Shown in pieces: positions 28,431-37,137 of a stretch of DNA of 64,000 nucleotides; the stretch's first letter is position 1, and every line of letters starts with the position of its first letter. Source of the DNA: Bacteroides sp. (GTDB lineage Bacteria; Bacteroidota; Bacteroidia; Bacteroidales; Muribaculaceae); assembly GCA_014801815.1 (NCBI GenBank), contig JAAVDM010000034.1, positions 98,591-162,590 of the forward strand, written 5' to 3'. The translations under genes and the position numbers were made by a program. Below the pieces are notes generated by a model. It saw only the letters and a program-made list of their open reading frames with translations, was not told the origin of the DNA and made no database searches.

Positions 28431-29849
28431 TCAGTTACGACCGAGTTCGAGGCGGTAGACATCGCTGCGGAGACGTCGTAGCGCTGAACGCGATTCGGCA
28501 GTTGAGGTTTCGAGTCGTCGCACTTCAGCCGCCTGTGATTCACTGCGCTGCGAGGCGTAGCGACGTCGTGCTTCGGCAAGAGTTTCACATTCCTTTTCGT
28601 AGGCTTTGCTCTGTTCCATATATTTACGCATAGCCTCAGCAGCCTGCTTGTTATGGAAGTCGGAGAGAGTGGTATATTCTCGTCCCTGAGGCATGGGCAA
28701 ATGAAAATCGGCTTTTGTAAGCGGAGAAACAGCAGAGGAATCAATGTCGGGCATACGTACATCGGTACCCTTCGGATGAGTCGCGGCTATAGAGGAAATA
28801 CGGGCACGCTCGGTCAGGTTATCGTCGTCAGGATTGAGATTATGTCGCAGTTCGTTGAGACGGTAAACATAGACAGTCAGCTTTTTGTCGAGGCGATTAC
28901 GGTCGGTAACCCACCATCCTATGCCGTTTTCCTCGTCAATAGCCATGAGATAGTCATCGAAAGGAGAGTTGTAGGGGAACCCGAGATTCTGCGGTTGCAT
29001 AAATTCTCCTGTCGAAGCATCGCGTGTGGCGACGAAAATGTCATAGCCACCTATTGAGCCTTCACCGTCTGAAGCAAAATAAAGTGTTGTGCCGTCGGGT
29101 AGCATAAAGGGATAGTCAGTGTGTCCGCCTCCGTTGAGTTCTGCCGGCAGATACTGAGGTTTATCCCAAGAGCCGTCGGTGAGACGGTACGACTCGACAA
29201 GACGCGAATAGCCTTCATCATCAGGCTGTGACCACATCATAAAATCGCCCGACTCGCTGACGAAAGCCATAGATGCCTGTTCACGTGCATTTTCAAACGG
29301 TATGGCATCGGAACTAATGAGCGCGCCGGCCGATGCGGGCAGACGGAAGGTCTGAAGCAGCTGTTCGTCGCTGACAGCGATACTGTCGAGTACCACTATG
29401 TCCTCAACACGTTCGAGAAAACCCTCGGCTGTGGAGAGTTGATTCTGAAAGGCTACCGGATCAAGATCCTGTCCGGAGGGTGTCGGCGCACCGGCTTTAC
29501 GATAAGCGGCATAATGTGTGGCTGCCTTATCGAAATCGTAATTAAGAAATGCTATGCGTCCCAGCAGCAACGAGGCTTCAGGCAGACCTTTGCGCCGGGC
29601 TTCTTCAAGCCAGGGCACGGCGTCTTCGAATTTACCTTCCATAAACAGACACTCACCCATAAGCAGAGCGATCTTCGGCCCGCCGCCCTTAGCAGCCGGT
29701 TCGAGCAATCCGAGTGCTGCAGGATAGTCGCCGCTGTCAATAAGCGTACGAGCCTCCTCGGCTATGTCGGCGTGTGCCGTAAGGACGGTTGTCAACAATA
29801 TACCTGACAGAAGAAATTTGCGGGAAGATATTGAATTGATAGAAATCAT
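28431..29849 (-). CDS. TPR/Sel1-like and PD40 beta-propeller periplasmic protein
   Basis: A 472-residue exported protein. Residues about 5-25 are a signal peptide (FLLSGILLTTVLTAHA). Residues 25-110 hold TPR-like repeats (ALGLLEPAAKGGGPKIALLMGECL, then PWLEEARRKGLPEASLLLGRIAF). Residues about 195-330 contain PD40/WD40-like units (YPFMLPDGTTLYFASDGEGSIGGYDIFVA), a pattern shared with proteins that carry an OmpA domain, but no OmpA domain follows. The C-terminus (about 400-472) is a charged coiled coil. Function unknown, probably envelope-associated. The ATG at 29849 is chosen because of the signal peptide. Confidence 0.75.
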   Translation of the reverse strand: MISINSISSRKFLLSGILLTTVLTAHADIAEEARTLIDSGDYPAALGLLEPAAKGGGPKIALLMGECLFMEGKFEDAVPWLEEARRKGLPEASLLLGRIAFLNYDFDKAATHYAAYRKAGAPTPSGQDLDPVAFQNQLSTAEGFLERVEDIVVLDSIAVSDEQLLQTFRLPASAGALISSDAIPFENAREQASMAFVSESGDFMMWSQPDDEGYSRLVESYRLTDGSWDKPQYLPAELNGGGHTDYPFMLPDGTTLYFASDGEGSIGGYDIFVATRDASTGEFMQPQNLGFPYNSPFDDYLMAIDEENGIGWWVTDRNRLDKKLTVYVYRLNELRHNLNPDDDNLTERARISSIAATHPKGTDVRMPDIDSSAVSPLTKADFHLPMPQGREYTTLSDFHNKQAAEAMRKYMEQSKAYEKECETLAEARRRYASQRSESQAAEVRRLETSTAESRSALRRLRSDVYRLELGRN

Positions 29850-29910
29850 GATTGAGTCAAAGTCGAAAAAAAGCAGTATACACATCTTGCGCGCATACGT
29901 ACATTTGTCG

Positions 29911-29942
29911 CAAAGTTACCAAAAAATAGGCGACATTTCAAA
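29911..29942 (-). promoter_or_regulatory. Promoter of the PD40 gene (and cstA)
   Basis: Minus-strand TTTG (29939-29942), exactly 20 bp, then TAACTTTG (29911-29918), about 60 bp before the ATG. This is a complete Bacteroidetes promoter. Confidence 0.8.
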
Positions 29943-30026
29943 CGAAAACAGGCATATGGAGTATAATTTTCAGAAATTTTAATAGGGAGGAAGCCCATAA
30001 GGCAGTGAATATATAGATAAATTTAT

Positions 30027-30034
30027 TAACTTTG
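30027..30034 (+). promoter_or_regulatory. Probable -7 box for etfB operon
   Basis: TAACTTTG matches the consensus 52 bp before the etfB ATG. No TTTG is present at the usual -33 spacing. Confidence 0.5.
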
Positions 30035-30085
30035 CTGCATTAAACCGCGAAATTGAGAAAACCTATATAAACACTATAATAAAGT

Positions 30086-30955
30086 ATGAGCTTAAATATC
30101 ATTGTACTGGCCAAGCAAGTACCTGATACCCGCAACGTGGGGAAAGACGCCATGAAAGCCGACGGTACGGTAAACCGTGCTGCGCTTCCGGCTATATTCA
30201 ACCCCGAAGACCTCAATGCGCTTGAGCAGGCACTCAAGCTGAAGGATATGTATCCCGGTTCGAAGGTGACGGTACTCACCATGGGTCCGGCCCGTGCCGC
30301 CGAGATAATCCGTGAGGGTCTGTACCGTGGTGCCGACGGAGGCGTAGTACTGTCTGACCGTGCATTTGCCGGTAGCGACACTCTTGCCACCTCGTATGCT
30401 CTGAGCGCTGCCATTCGCAAGATAGGCGACTATGATATAATCATCGGAGGCCGTCAGGCTATTGACGGTGACACTGCCCAGGTTGGTCCGCAGGTGGCTG
30501 AGAAACTCGGACTTCCTCAAGTAACATACGCAGAAGAAATCATCAGTGCTGAAGACGGCAAGGTGACAGTGAAGCGTCGTATCGAGAGCGGTGTGGAAAC
30601 TGTGAAAGCTCCTTATCCGGTAGTGATAACCGTCAACGGTTCGGCCGATGTATGTCGTCCGCGCAATGCCAAAGCATTGATGAAGTATAAATATGCTGCC
30701 GTGCCTTCCGAGATAGCTAAAGACGAGGCACGTAAGGAGTTTGCAGAAAAGAGACCGTATCTCAATATAGGCGAATGGAATGCCGCTACAGTCGAGGCTG
30801 ACCTTGAGCAGTGCGGACTCGCCGGCTCACCCACTAAGGTGAAGCAGATAGAGAATGTGGTATTCACTGCTAAAGATGCCCGCCGCATAGAGAACAATGA
30901 CGCTGAACTCGAAGACTTTGTCAAAGAGCTTATCGCCAACCACACCATCGGCTGA
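30086..30955 (+). CDS. etfB: Electron transfer flavoprotein subunit beta
   Basis: A 289-residue FixA/EtfB protein that binds AMP or FAD and pairs with EtfA to carry electrons from acyl-CoA dehydrogenase. Recognisable parts are the start NIIVLAKQVPDTRNVG, TMGPARAAEIIREGLYRGADGG, IGGRQAIDGDTAQVGPQVAEKLGLPQVTY and VITVNGSADVCRPRN. The extended C-terminal region matches the Fix-type rather than the mitochondrial form (about 250). It leads a three-gene operon with etfA (36 bp gap) and acyl-CoA dehydrogenase. Confidence 0.95.
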   Translation: MSLNIIVLAKQVPDTRNVGKDAMKADGTVNRAALPAIFNPEDLNALEQALKLKDMYPGSKVTVLTMGPARAAEIIREGLYRGADGGVVLSDRAFAGSDTLATSYALSAAIRKIGDYDIIIGGRQAIDGDTAQVGPQVAEKLGLPQVTYAEEIISAEDGKVTVKRRIESGVETVKAPYPVVITVNGSADVCRPRNAKALMKYKYAAVPSEIAKDEARKEFAEKRPYLNIGEWNAATVEADLEQCGLAGSPTKVKQIENVVFTAKDARRIENNDAELEDFVKELIANHTIG

Positions 30956-30991
30956 GGCCGTTATCTTCAATCCTAAAAAACAACTTGAGAA

Positions 30992-32020
30992 ATGTCAGAC
31001 AAGAATAATCTTATTGTCTATTGCGAATATGAGGACGGCAAGGTGGCCGATGTGAGTCTTGAACTCCTGACCAAAGGCCGTCAGCTGGCCGATAAACTCG
31101 GTATCAAACTAGAAGCTGTGGTAGCCGGTGACAACCTCGAAGGTATCGAGAAGCAGCTGTTTCCTTATGGTGTCGATACAGTCTACAAACTTGAGGACAA
31201 ACGTATGTATCCCTACACCTCACAGCCTCACAGCTCATTGCTTATCAATCTTTTCAAAGAGATTGAGCCACGTATCGCCTTTATGGGAGCTACCTCTATA
31301 GGTCGCGACCTCGGCCCGCGTGTCAGCTCGGCTCTGCACAGTGGTCTGACAGCCGACTGTACCAGCCTTGAGATAGGTGACTACAAAGATCCCAAGACCG
31401 GTAAGGAATATCAAGATCTTCTTTATCAGATACGTCCTGCATTCGGCGGTAACATCGTTGCCACTATCGTCAATCCGGACTGCCGTCCGCAGATGGCAAC
31501 AGTGCGCGAAGGCGTTATGAAGAAAGAAGTGAAAGACCCCGAGTACAAGGGAAAGGTGGTAGAACTGGATATAGACAAGTATGTAAATCCGGAGGATTTC
31601 GCAGTTGAAATCATAGACCGTCATGTAGAGAAATCAAAAGTTAATCTCAAAGGCAGTCCAATAGTAGTAGCCGGCGGTTACGGTATGGGCAGCAAGGAGA
31701 ATTTCGACCTTCTCTATAATTTGGCAGATACCCTCGGTGCAGAGGTGGGCGCAAGCCGCGCCGCTGTTGATGCCGGTTGGGTTGACCATGACCGTCAGAT
31801 AGGTCAGACAGGCGTGACAGTACGTCCCAAACTCTATATTGCATGTGGCATTTCGGGCCAGATACAGCATATAGCCGGTATGCAGGATTCATCGATTATC
31901 ATAGCAATCAATAATGATCCCAACGCCCCCATCAATACTATCGCCGACTATGTGATAACCGGTAACGTAGAAGATGTAGTGCCCAAGCTTATCAAGTACT
32001 ATAAAAAGAATTCGAAGTAA
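30992..32020 (+). CDS. etfA: Electron transfer flavoprotein subunit alpha
   Basis: A 342-residue EtfA/FixB protein. The C-terminal FAD domain shows VVAGGYGMGSKENFDLL, GASRAAVDAGW, QIGQTGVTVRPKLYIACGISGQIQH and IAINNDPNAPI, the classical FAD-binding signature. The N-terminal domain pairs with EtfB. The complex accepts electrons from the dehydrogenase encoded next. It is followed after 5 bp by the acyl-CoA dehydrogenase gene, so coupling is tight. Confidence 0.95.
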   Translation: MSDKNNLIVYCEYEDGKVADVSLELLTKGRQLADKLGIKLEAVVAGDNLEGIEKQLFPYGVDTVYKLEDKRMYPYTSQPHSSLLINLFKEIEPRIAFMGATSIGRDLGPRVSSALHSGLTADCTSLEIGDYKDPKTGKEYQDLLYQIRPAFGGNIVATIVNPDCRPQMATVREGVMKKEVKDPEYKGKVVELDIDKYVNPEDFAVEIIDRHVEKSKVNLKGSPIVVAGGYGMGSKENFDLLYNLADTLGAEVGASRAAVDAGWVDHDRQIGQTGVTVRPKLYIACGISGQIQHIAGMQDSSIIIAINNDPNAPINTIADYVITGNVEDVVPKLIKYYKKNSK

Positions 32021-32025
32021 CAACA

Positions 32026-33735
32026 ATGGCAAATTTCTATACAGACAACAACGCGCTCAAGCACTACCTCAGCCACCCGCTGATGGAAAAGATAGTAGAA
32101 CTCAAGGAGAGAAACTACGCTGACGCTGACAAGTATGACTATGCACCTCAGAACTATAACGATGCTGTCGACAGCTATGACAAGGTGCTTGAGATAGTAG
32201 GCGAGATCTGCGGTGATGTTGTAGCCGAGAATGCCGAAGATGTAGATCATCAGGGGCCTCATGTGGAGAATAACCGCGTGGTCTATGCCGACGGTACGAA
32301 GCGTAATCTTGACGCCTGCCGTAAAGCCGGTCTTATGGGTATGGCTATGCCGCGTCGTCTGGGCGGTCTGAACTTCCCCATCACACCTTATATAATGGCG
32401 GCTGATATTGTAAGCCGTGCCGATGCCGGTTTTGAGAACCTCTGGGGTCTGCAGGACTGTGCTGAGACTATCTACGAATTTGCCTCGGACGAACAGAAGG
32501 AGAAGTATATTCCCCGTGTATGCGCCGGCGAAACTATGTCGATGGACCTTACCGAACCTGATGCCGGTTCTGATTTGCAGAGTGTGATGCTAAAGGCCAC
32601 ACAGAAAGAGGACGGCTCGTGGGTACTCAACGGTGTGAAACGCTTTATCACTAACGGAGATTCCGATATACATCTGGTATTGGCGCGTTCTGAGGAAGGC
32701 AGTAGGGATGGTCGTGGTCTGTCGATGTTTATCTACGATAAGCGTAACGGCGGTGTCAACGTGCGTCGTATTGAGAACAAGATGGGTATAAAGGGTAGTC
32801 CGACATGCGAACTTGTATATAAGGACGCTCCGGCCGAACTCGTTGGTAGCCGTCGTATGGGTCTTATAAAGTATGTGATGGCTCTTATGAATGGTGCCCG
32901 TCTTGGTATCGCCGCCCAGTCGGTAGGTCTTAGTGAGGCTGCTTACCGTGAAGCTCTTGCATACGCTAAAGATCGTCTTCAGTTCGGTAAGCCTATTATA
33001 GAGTTTGCTGCCGTAGCCGAAATGCTTTCAGTGATGAAGGCCAAGACTGATGCCTCGCGTGCTCTGTTGTATGCTTGTGCTCGTTTTGTGGATATGTACA
33101 AGGTATATGACGATATAGCTAAAGAGCGTGCGCTGACTCTTGACGAGAAGAAGGAAGCCAAGCAGTACAGCCGTCTGGCAGATGCCTTCACACCGCTGGC
33201 TAAGGGTCTTAGCTCGGAGTTCTGTAATCAGAATACATACGACTGTATTCAGATACACGGCGGTTCGGGCTTCATGAAGGATTATGCTTGTGAGCGTCTG
33301 TATCGTGATGCACGTATCACTTCGATATATGAGGGTACGACTCAGCTGCAGGTAGTGGCAGCTATACGTCACGTCACCACCGGTACTTATCTGAACTGGA
33401 TAAAGGAGGCCGAGCAGCAGGAAGTATGTGCTGAGGACGAGGCCGTGAAGAATGTGCTGGTGTTTATGACACAGCAGTATGCCAATGCAGTAGAGATGGT
33501 AACAGGCGTGAAGGACAGCAATTTCCAGGACTTTATGGCACGTCGCCTTGTGGAAATGGCCGGTCATATAATCATGGGATATCTGCTGCTTGAGGATACT
33601 CAGCGTAATGCTGACTTCCGTCGTTCATTGCATGTGTACGTGAAGTATGCACAGGCAGAAGTTGCTAAACACGCTGATTTTATCGGTAACTTCCGTCCCG
33701 AGCAGATTGAGAACTATCTCTATAAGGAGAACTGA
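32026..33735 (+). CDS. Acyl-CoA dehydrogenase
   Basis: A 569-residue flavoenzyme, longer than the 380-residue standard form because of a C-terminal extension of about 170 residues, as in many Bacteroidetes homologs. Core motifs are MSMDLTEPDAGSDLQSV (flavin and substrate binding), NGVKRFITNGDSD, GIAAQSVGLSEAAYREALAYAKDRLQFG, and QIHGGSGFMKDYACERLYRDARITSIYEGTTQLQ. It would oxidise an acyl-CoA, or run in reverse, with EtfBA as partner; chain-length preference is not visible. It ends the etf operon, before a long palindromic terminator. Confidence 0.92.
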   Translation: MANFYTDNNALKHYLSHPLMEKIVELKERNYADADKYDYAPQNYNDAVDSYDKVLEIVGEICGDVVAENAEDVDHQGPHVENNRVVYADGTKRNLDACRKAGLMGMAMPRRLGGLNFPITPYIMAADIVSRADAGFENLWGLQDCAETIYEFASDEQKEKYIPRVCAGETMSMDLTEPDAGSDLQSVMLKATQKEDGSWVLNGVKRFITNGDSDIHLVLARSEEGSRDGRGLSMFIYDKRNGGVNVRRIENKMGIKGSPTCELVYKDAPAELVGSRRMGLIKYVMALMNGARLGIAAQSVGLSEAAYREALAYAKDRLQFGKPIIEFAAVAEMLSVMKAKTDASRALLYACARFVDMYKVYDDIAKERALTLDEKKEAKQYSRLADAFTPLAKGLSSEFCNQNTYDCIQIHGGSGFMKDYACERLYRDARITSIYEGTTQLQVVAAIRHVTTGTYLNWIKEAEQQEVCAEDEAVKNVLVFMTQQYANAVEMVTGVKDSNFQDFMARRLVEMAGHIIMGYLLLEDTQRNADFRRSLHVYVKYAQAEVAKHADFIGNFRPEQIENYLYKEN

Positions 33736-33760
33736 TATTGATAACGCTTCAATAAATAAC

Positions 33761-33811
33761 TTCAATAAATAATGGAGGCTCACTGCCAGTGAGCCTCCAT
33801 TATTTATTGAA
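33761..33811. terminator. Bidirectional terminator, 25-bp perfect arms
   Basis: Arms TTCAATAAATAATGGAGGCT plus CACTG and their exact complement surround a single C. The left outer part TTCAATAAATAA is also duplicated directly upstream at 33748-33759. It separates the etf operon from the convergent carbonic anhydrase. Confidence 0.85.
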
Positions 33812-33870
33812 AAATGTGTAGTGAGCTGAAGCTCGTGTGTTTTCCGTTAGGGTTATGACCTTTTTTCGAT

Positions 33871-34410
33871 TCAGAGAGGAGAGAGAAGACCTGTTTCTGT
33901 ATCAATGATGTATCCGGTTACATTTACATCGGCAGGGAGCAGAGGGTGGTTAGAGATAAGGTCAACGGTATCTTTAACTGCTTTGGATGTGTCATCGAAG
34001 CCTTGCAGCCATTTGCGCAGGTCGATGCCGCAGTGTTCCATCAGTTTGATGTTTTCGGCCGGTATGCCACGCTCGCGCATCAGATGTAGCATTTCTTCGC
34101 CGTCCATTCCTTGAACGCCGCAATTAGTATGACCGATGACCATGACTTCGTTTACGCCGAGTTCGTAGACAGCGACAAGGATAGAGCGCATGGTTGAGTC
34201 AAACGGATTGGTAATTGTGGCACCGGCGTTTTTTATCATCTTTACATCGCCGTTGCGCAGACCGAGAGCTGCAGGCAACATGGTGACAAGGCGGGTGTCC
34301 ATACAGGTAAGGATGGCAATCTTTTTGTCGGGGTATTTGCTGGTCGCGAACTTTTCGTAATCATGATTCTCTACAAAGGCGCGATTGAAAGCAAGGATTT
34401 CGTCAATCAT
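33871..34410 (-). CDS. Beta-carbonic anhydrase
   Basis: A 179-residue zinc enzyme interconverting carbon dioxide and bicarbonate. Zinc ligands are Cys36, His94 and Cys97, in CMDTR (with the Asp38/Arg40 dyad) and GHTNCGV. This is the short Cab-type clade. Cytoplasmic. It is a single gene, facing the etf operon across a shared terminator. Its upstream region carries a GAGACAAAAGGCT element, but no consensus -7 box was found. Confidence 0.92.
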   Translation of the reverse strand: MIDEILAFNRAFVENHDYEKFATSKYPDKKIAILTCMDTRLVTMLPAALGLRNGDVKMIKNAGATITNPFDSTMRSILVAVYELGVNEVMVIGHTNCGVQGMDGEEMLHLMRERGIPAENIKLMEHCGIDLRKWLQGFDDTSKAVKDTVDLISNHPLLPADVNVTGYIIDTETGLLSPL

Positions 34411-34451
34411 GGGGATAGTGTTAAAAGTATGATGTTACTAAGGAGAAGCCG

Positions 34452-34477
34452 GAGCCGAGACAAAAGGCTGAGGCCGG
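34452..34477 (+). repeat. GAGACAAAAGGCT hairpin element, copy B
   Basis: GAGCCGAGACAAAAGGCTGA followed by GGCCGG, identical to copy A over the first 20 bases. It lies 42 bp upstream of the carbonic anhydrase start. Confidence 0.6.
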
Positions 34478-34545
34478 GGGAGGAGGGAGTAATGGTAGAG
34501 ATTGTGCAAATTTACAAAAAAGTATTAAAAAGAGAGGGGGTGGGG

Positions 34546-34576
34546 TTGACGGGAAAGGAAAAAAGTTGTAATTTTG
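34546..34576 (+). promoter_or_regulatory. Promoter of rpsF-rpsR-rplI
   Basis: TTG (34546-34548), 20 bp, then TAATTTTG (34569-34576). The leader to the rpsF ATG at 34687 is about 105 nt. Confidence 0.7.
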
Positions 34577-34589
34577 CAGCGGTTTTGTG

Positions 34590-34630
34590 CCCGGAGAGGT
34601 GTTAGACCGGTTACTCTGCTGAGTAAAGAC
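34590..34630 (+). promoter_or_regulatory. Structured leader of rpsF, possible S6:S18 autoregulatory site
   Basis: The leader contains CCGG (34591-34594) paired to CCGG (34607-34610), followed by the hairpin TTACTC-TGCT-GAGTAA (34611-34626). Ribosomal S6:S18 leaders that bind their own proteins are known in several phyla. Whether this is one is inferred from position only. Confidence 0.35.
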
Positions 34631-34686
34631 TGGTGTCGATGGGTATAGAGACCTTTGGAAATCATAAATATACATAGTAACACAAG

Positions 34687-35073
34687 ATGAATTACTACGA
34701 AACCGTTTTCATTTTAACTCCCGTTTTGTCTGATGAGCAGATGAAGGAAGCGGTAGCAAAGTTCAGAGGCTTTCTCGAGCAGAATGGTGCCGAGATCGTC
34801 AATGAGGAGGAGTGGGGCCTGCGTAAGCTGGCTTATCCTATCCAGAAGAAATCGACAGGCTTTTATTGCCTGCTTGAGTTCAAGGCTGACCCGACTATGG
34901 TCAAGAAGCTTGAAACCGCTTATCGTCGTGATGAGCGCGTAATCCGCTTCCTGATCTTCCGTCTCGACAAGTATGCCGTAGAGTATGCTGAGAAGCGTCG
35001 CGTCCTGAGAGCAAAGAAAGCAAGTGAAACCCCCGCCGAGGCACCCGCCGAGGTTGAAGTAAAGCAGGCATAA
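34687..35073 (+). CDS. rpsF: 30S ribosomal protein S6
   Basis: A 128-residue S6 protein that pairs with S18 on the platform of the small subunit. Family features are [40 protein letters not shown] and [26 protein letters not shown]. The tail after residue 112 is Ala/Glu/Pro-rich, as in many S6 proteins. First gene of the classical rpsF-rpsR-rplI operon; rpsR starts 4 bp after its stop. Confidence 0.97.
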   Translation: MNYYETVFILTPVLSDEQMKEAVAKFRGFLEQNGAEIVNEEEWGLRKLAYPIQKKSTGFYCLLEFKADPTMVKKLETAYRRDERVIRFLIFRLDKYAVEYAEKRRVLRAKKASETPAEAPAEVEVKQA

Positions 35074-35076
35074 ATC

Positions 35077-35343
35077 ATGGCAGCAAACAGCGAAATCCGT
35101 TATCTCACTCCCCTGTCGGTAGACACAAAGAAGAAAAAATACTGCCGTTTCAAACGTAGCGGCATCAAGTATATCGATTATAAGGATCCCGAGTTCCTCA
35201 AGAAGTTCCTCAACGAGCAGGGTAAGATACTTCCCCGTCGTATCACAGGTACTTCACTGAAGTTCCAGCGTCGTGTGGCTCAGGCCGTGAAGCGTGCCCG
35301 TCACCTCGCACTGCTGCCCTACGTAACCGACTTGATGAAATAA
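35077..35343 (+). CDS. rpsR: 30S ribosomal protein S18
   Basis: An 88-residue S18 protein. Recognisable segments are [40 protein letters not shown] and [19 protein letters not shown]. It binds S6 in the small subunit. The position in the middle of the operon and the 3- to 4-bp spacing to rpsF point to coupled translation. Confidence 0.97.
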   Translation: MAANSEIRYLTPLSVDTKKKKYCRFKRSGIKYIDYKDPEFLKKFLNEQGKILPRRITGTSLKFQRRVAQAVKRARHLALLPYVTDLMK

Positions 35344-35366
35344 TCATTTTAACAACGACACACACA

Positions 35367-35810
35367 ATGAAGATCATACTTAAAGAGAATGTAGCCAACC
35401 TCGGCTACAAGGACGATATTGTCGAAGTGAAGGATGGTTATGGCCGCAACTACCTCATTCCGCAGGGCAAGGCCATCATCGCTTCGGCTGCCGCCCTGAA
35501 GCAGCTGGCCGAAGACCAGAAGCAGCGTGCTCACAAGATAGCCAAGCTCAAAGCTGATGCTGAGGCTGCCGCTGCAGCTCTGGAGGGTGTACGTCCTGTA
35601 ATCGGCGCCAAGACAAGCGCTACAGGCACAGTATTCGGTTCTGTCAACGCTATACAGATAGCTGAGGCTCTTGCCAAACTGGGCCACGAGATAGATCGCA
35701 AGCTTATCTTCCTCAAAGAACCCGTTAAGGAGGTAGGTGTTTATACAGCTACCATCAACTTCCACAAGGAAGTGGCCAAGGAGATCGAGTTCGAAGTAAT
35801 ATCCGAGTAA
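35367..35810 (+). CDS. rplI: 50S ribosomal protein L9
   Basis: A 147-residue L9 protein with the N-terminal RNA-binding domain MKIILKENVANLGYKDDIVEVKDGYGRNYLIPQGKAI, the long connecting helix (AALKQLAEDQKQRAHKIAKLKADAEAAAAAL) and the C-terminal domain. It binds 23S rRNA at the base of the L1 stalk. Last gene of the operon, before the terminator at 35875. Confidence 0.97.
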   Translation: MKIILKENVANLGYKDDIVEVKDGYGRNYLIPQGKAIIASAAALKQLAEDQKQRAHKIAKLKADAEAAAAALEGVRPVIGAKTSATGTVFGSVNAIQIAEALAKLGHEIDRKLIFLKEPVKEVGVYTATINFHKEVAKEIEFEVISE

Positions 35811-35874
35811 AAGCTATAAGCTCTCTCACGATTTCTCCACAGAAAATAAACTTCGAGCATATACCCCATAGCAG

Positions 35875-35909
35875 AGCCGTGCCATCTCCGTTGGCACGGC
35901 TTTATTTTT
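35875..35909 (+). terminator. Terminator of the rpsF operon
   Basis: AGCCGTGCC and GGCACGGCT form a 9-bp GC-rich stem with a 9-nt loop, followed by TTATTTTTG. Confidence 0.88.
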
Positions 35910-35945
35910 GTGAGTCGTGAGAACGGTAGATTACTGTTTTTTTCT

Positions 35946-35953
35946 TAAATTTG
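35946..35953 (+). promoter_or_regulatory. -7 box for dnaN operon
   Basis: TAAATTTG fits the consensus 35 bp before the dnaN ATG, preceded by a T-rich stretch in place of a strict TTTG. Confidence 0.55.
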
Positions 35954-35987
35954 CACTCTATATATTGTACAGCCAAAACAGACACCA

Positions 35988-37112
35988 ATGAAATTCAATG
36001 TAGCCGGAAAGGCTCTCCAGCAGCAGCTGCAGGCCGTCAGCAAAGTCATCAATTCCAAAAATGCCCTGGCCATACTCGATAATTTCCTGCTCAGGGTAGA
36101 AGGCGACACTCTCTACATAACGGGCAGTGACTCTGAAAACGTGGTGACAGCATCGCTCGAAATCATGAATTCCGAGGGCGACGGTATGATAGCGGCCAGT
36201 GCCAAGATACTGCTTGATATTATCAAGGAAATATCGGCACAGCCCGTTACCTTCTGTGTCAATGACAATACTTTTGAGATTGATGTGCGCTTCCTTACCG
36301 GCCACTTCAACTTTATGGGTGTCGACCCGCGCGAGTATCCCACACGAGCCGAACACACACCGGAGGCACTATCGTTCAAAGTACCTGCCTCAGTGGTACA
36401 GAAAGGTATCGACAAGACACTGTATGCTGTAAGTAGCGAACAGATACGCCCTATAATGACAGGTATATTCTGGGACATACACCCCGGTGACATAACTTTT
36501 GTGAGCAGTGACACGCATAAGCTGGTGCGCTATATCAACAGCGAAAGCGCACCGGGTATCGAGTCATCGTTTATTATGCCTGCGAAACCGGCCGGTATAC
36601 TGCGCGGACTTCTGAACAAAGAGGATGGTGAGATAGAGGTGACAATGGACCCGAAGAGTGCAACATTCAAGTGGGGTGTCTACGAACTGTCATGCCGTCT
36701 TATAAAGGGTACGTATCCCAACTACAACCGTGTCATACCTATGTCAAGTCCCTATAAGCTGACAGTAGACCGCGTAAGCCTTATCAATGCACTGCGCCGT
36801 GTATCGCTCTTTGCCAGCAAGGCTTCAAGTCTTGTACGCATGGTTATAAACGGCTCTGAAATAAAGCTGTCATCTCAGGATCTCGACTATGCTACTAAAG
36901 CCGATGAAACCGTAACAGCCGACTATCAGGGAAATCCGCTGACAATAGGTTTTAACGCTGTCTATACCATAGAAGTGCTGAACAATCTGCCCGGCGATAT
37001 GACTCTCATCGAACTGAGTGACCCCGCAAGGCCCGGAGTTTTCCAACCGCTGGTGCAGGAAGAGGGCGAGAATATCGTCACAATCGAGATGCCGATGCAG
37101 GTTCTCGAATAA
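35988..37112 (+). CDS. dnaN: DNA polymerase III sliding clamp (beta subunit)
   Basis: A 374-residue clamp with three repeated domains, typical length. The sequence starts MKFNVAGKALQQQLQAVSKVINSKNALAIL, and its C-terminal end ENIVTIEMPMQVLE replaces the common MPMRL at the partner-binding cleft. It encircles DNA and tethers replicative polymerase. In this genome it leads an operon with a DEDD exonuclease, coaBC, DUF4835 and recN, an order frequently seen in Bacteroidales. Confidence 0.97.
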   Translation: MKFNVAGKALQQQLQAVSKVINSKNALAILDNFLLRVEGDTLYITGSDSENVVTASLEIMNSEGDGMIAASAKILLDIIKEISAQPVTFCVNDNTFEIDVRFLTGHFNFMGVDPREYPTRAEHTPEALSFKVPASVVQKGIDKTLYAVSSEQIRPIMTGIFWDIHPGDITFVSSDTHKLVRYINSESAPGIESSFIMPAKPAGILRGLLNKEDGEIEVTMDPKSATFKWGVYELSCRLIKGTYPNYNRVIPMSSPYKLTVDRVSLINALRRVSLFASKASSLVRMVINGSEIKLSSQDLDYATKADETVTADYQGNPLTIGFNAVYTIEVLNNLPGDMTLIELSDPARPGVFQPLVQEEGENIVTIEMPMQVLE

Positions 37113-37137
37113 GCCATATCACACCAACACTACACCT

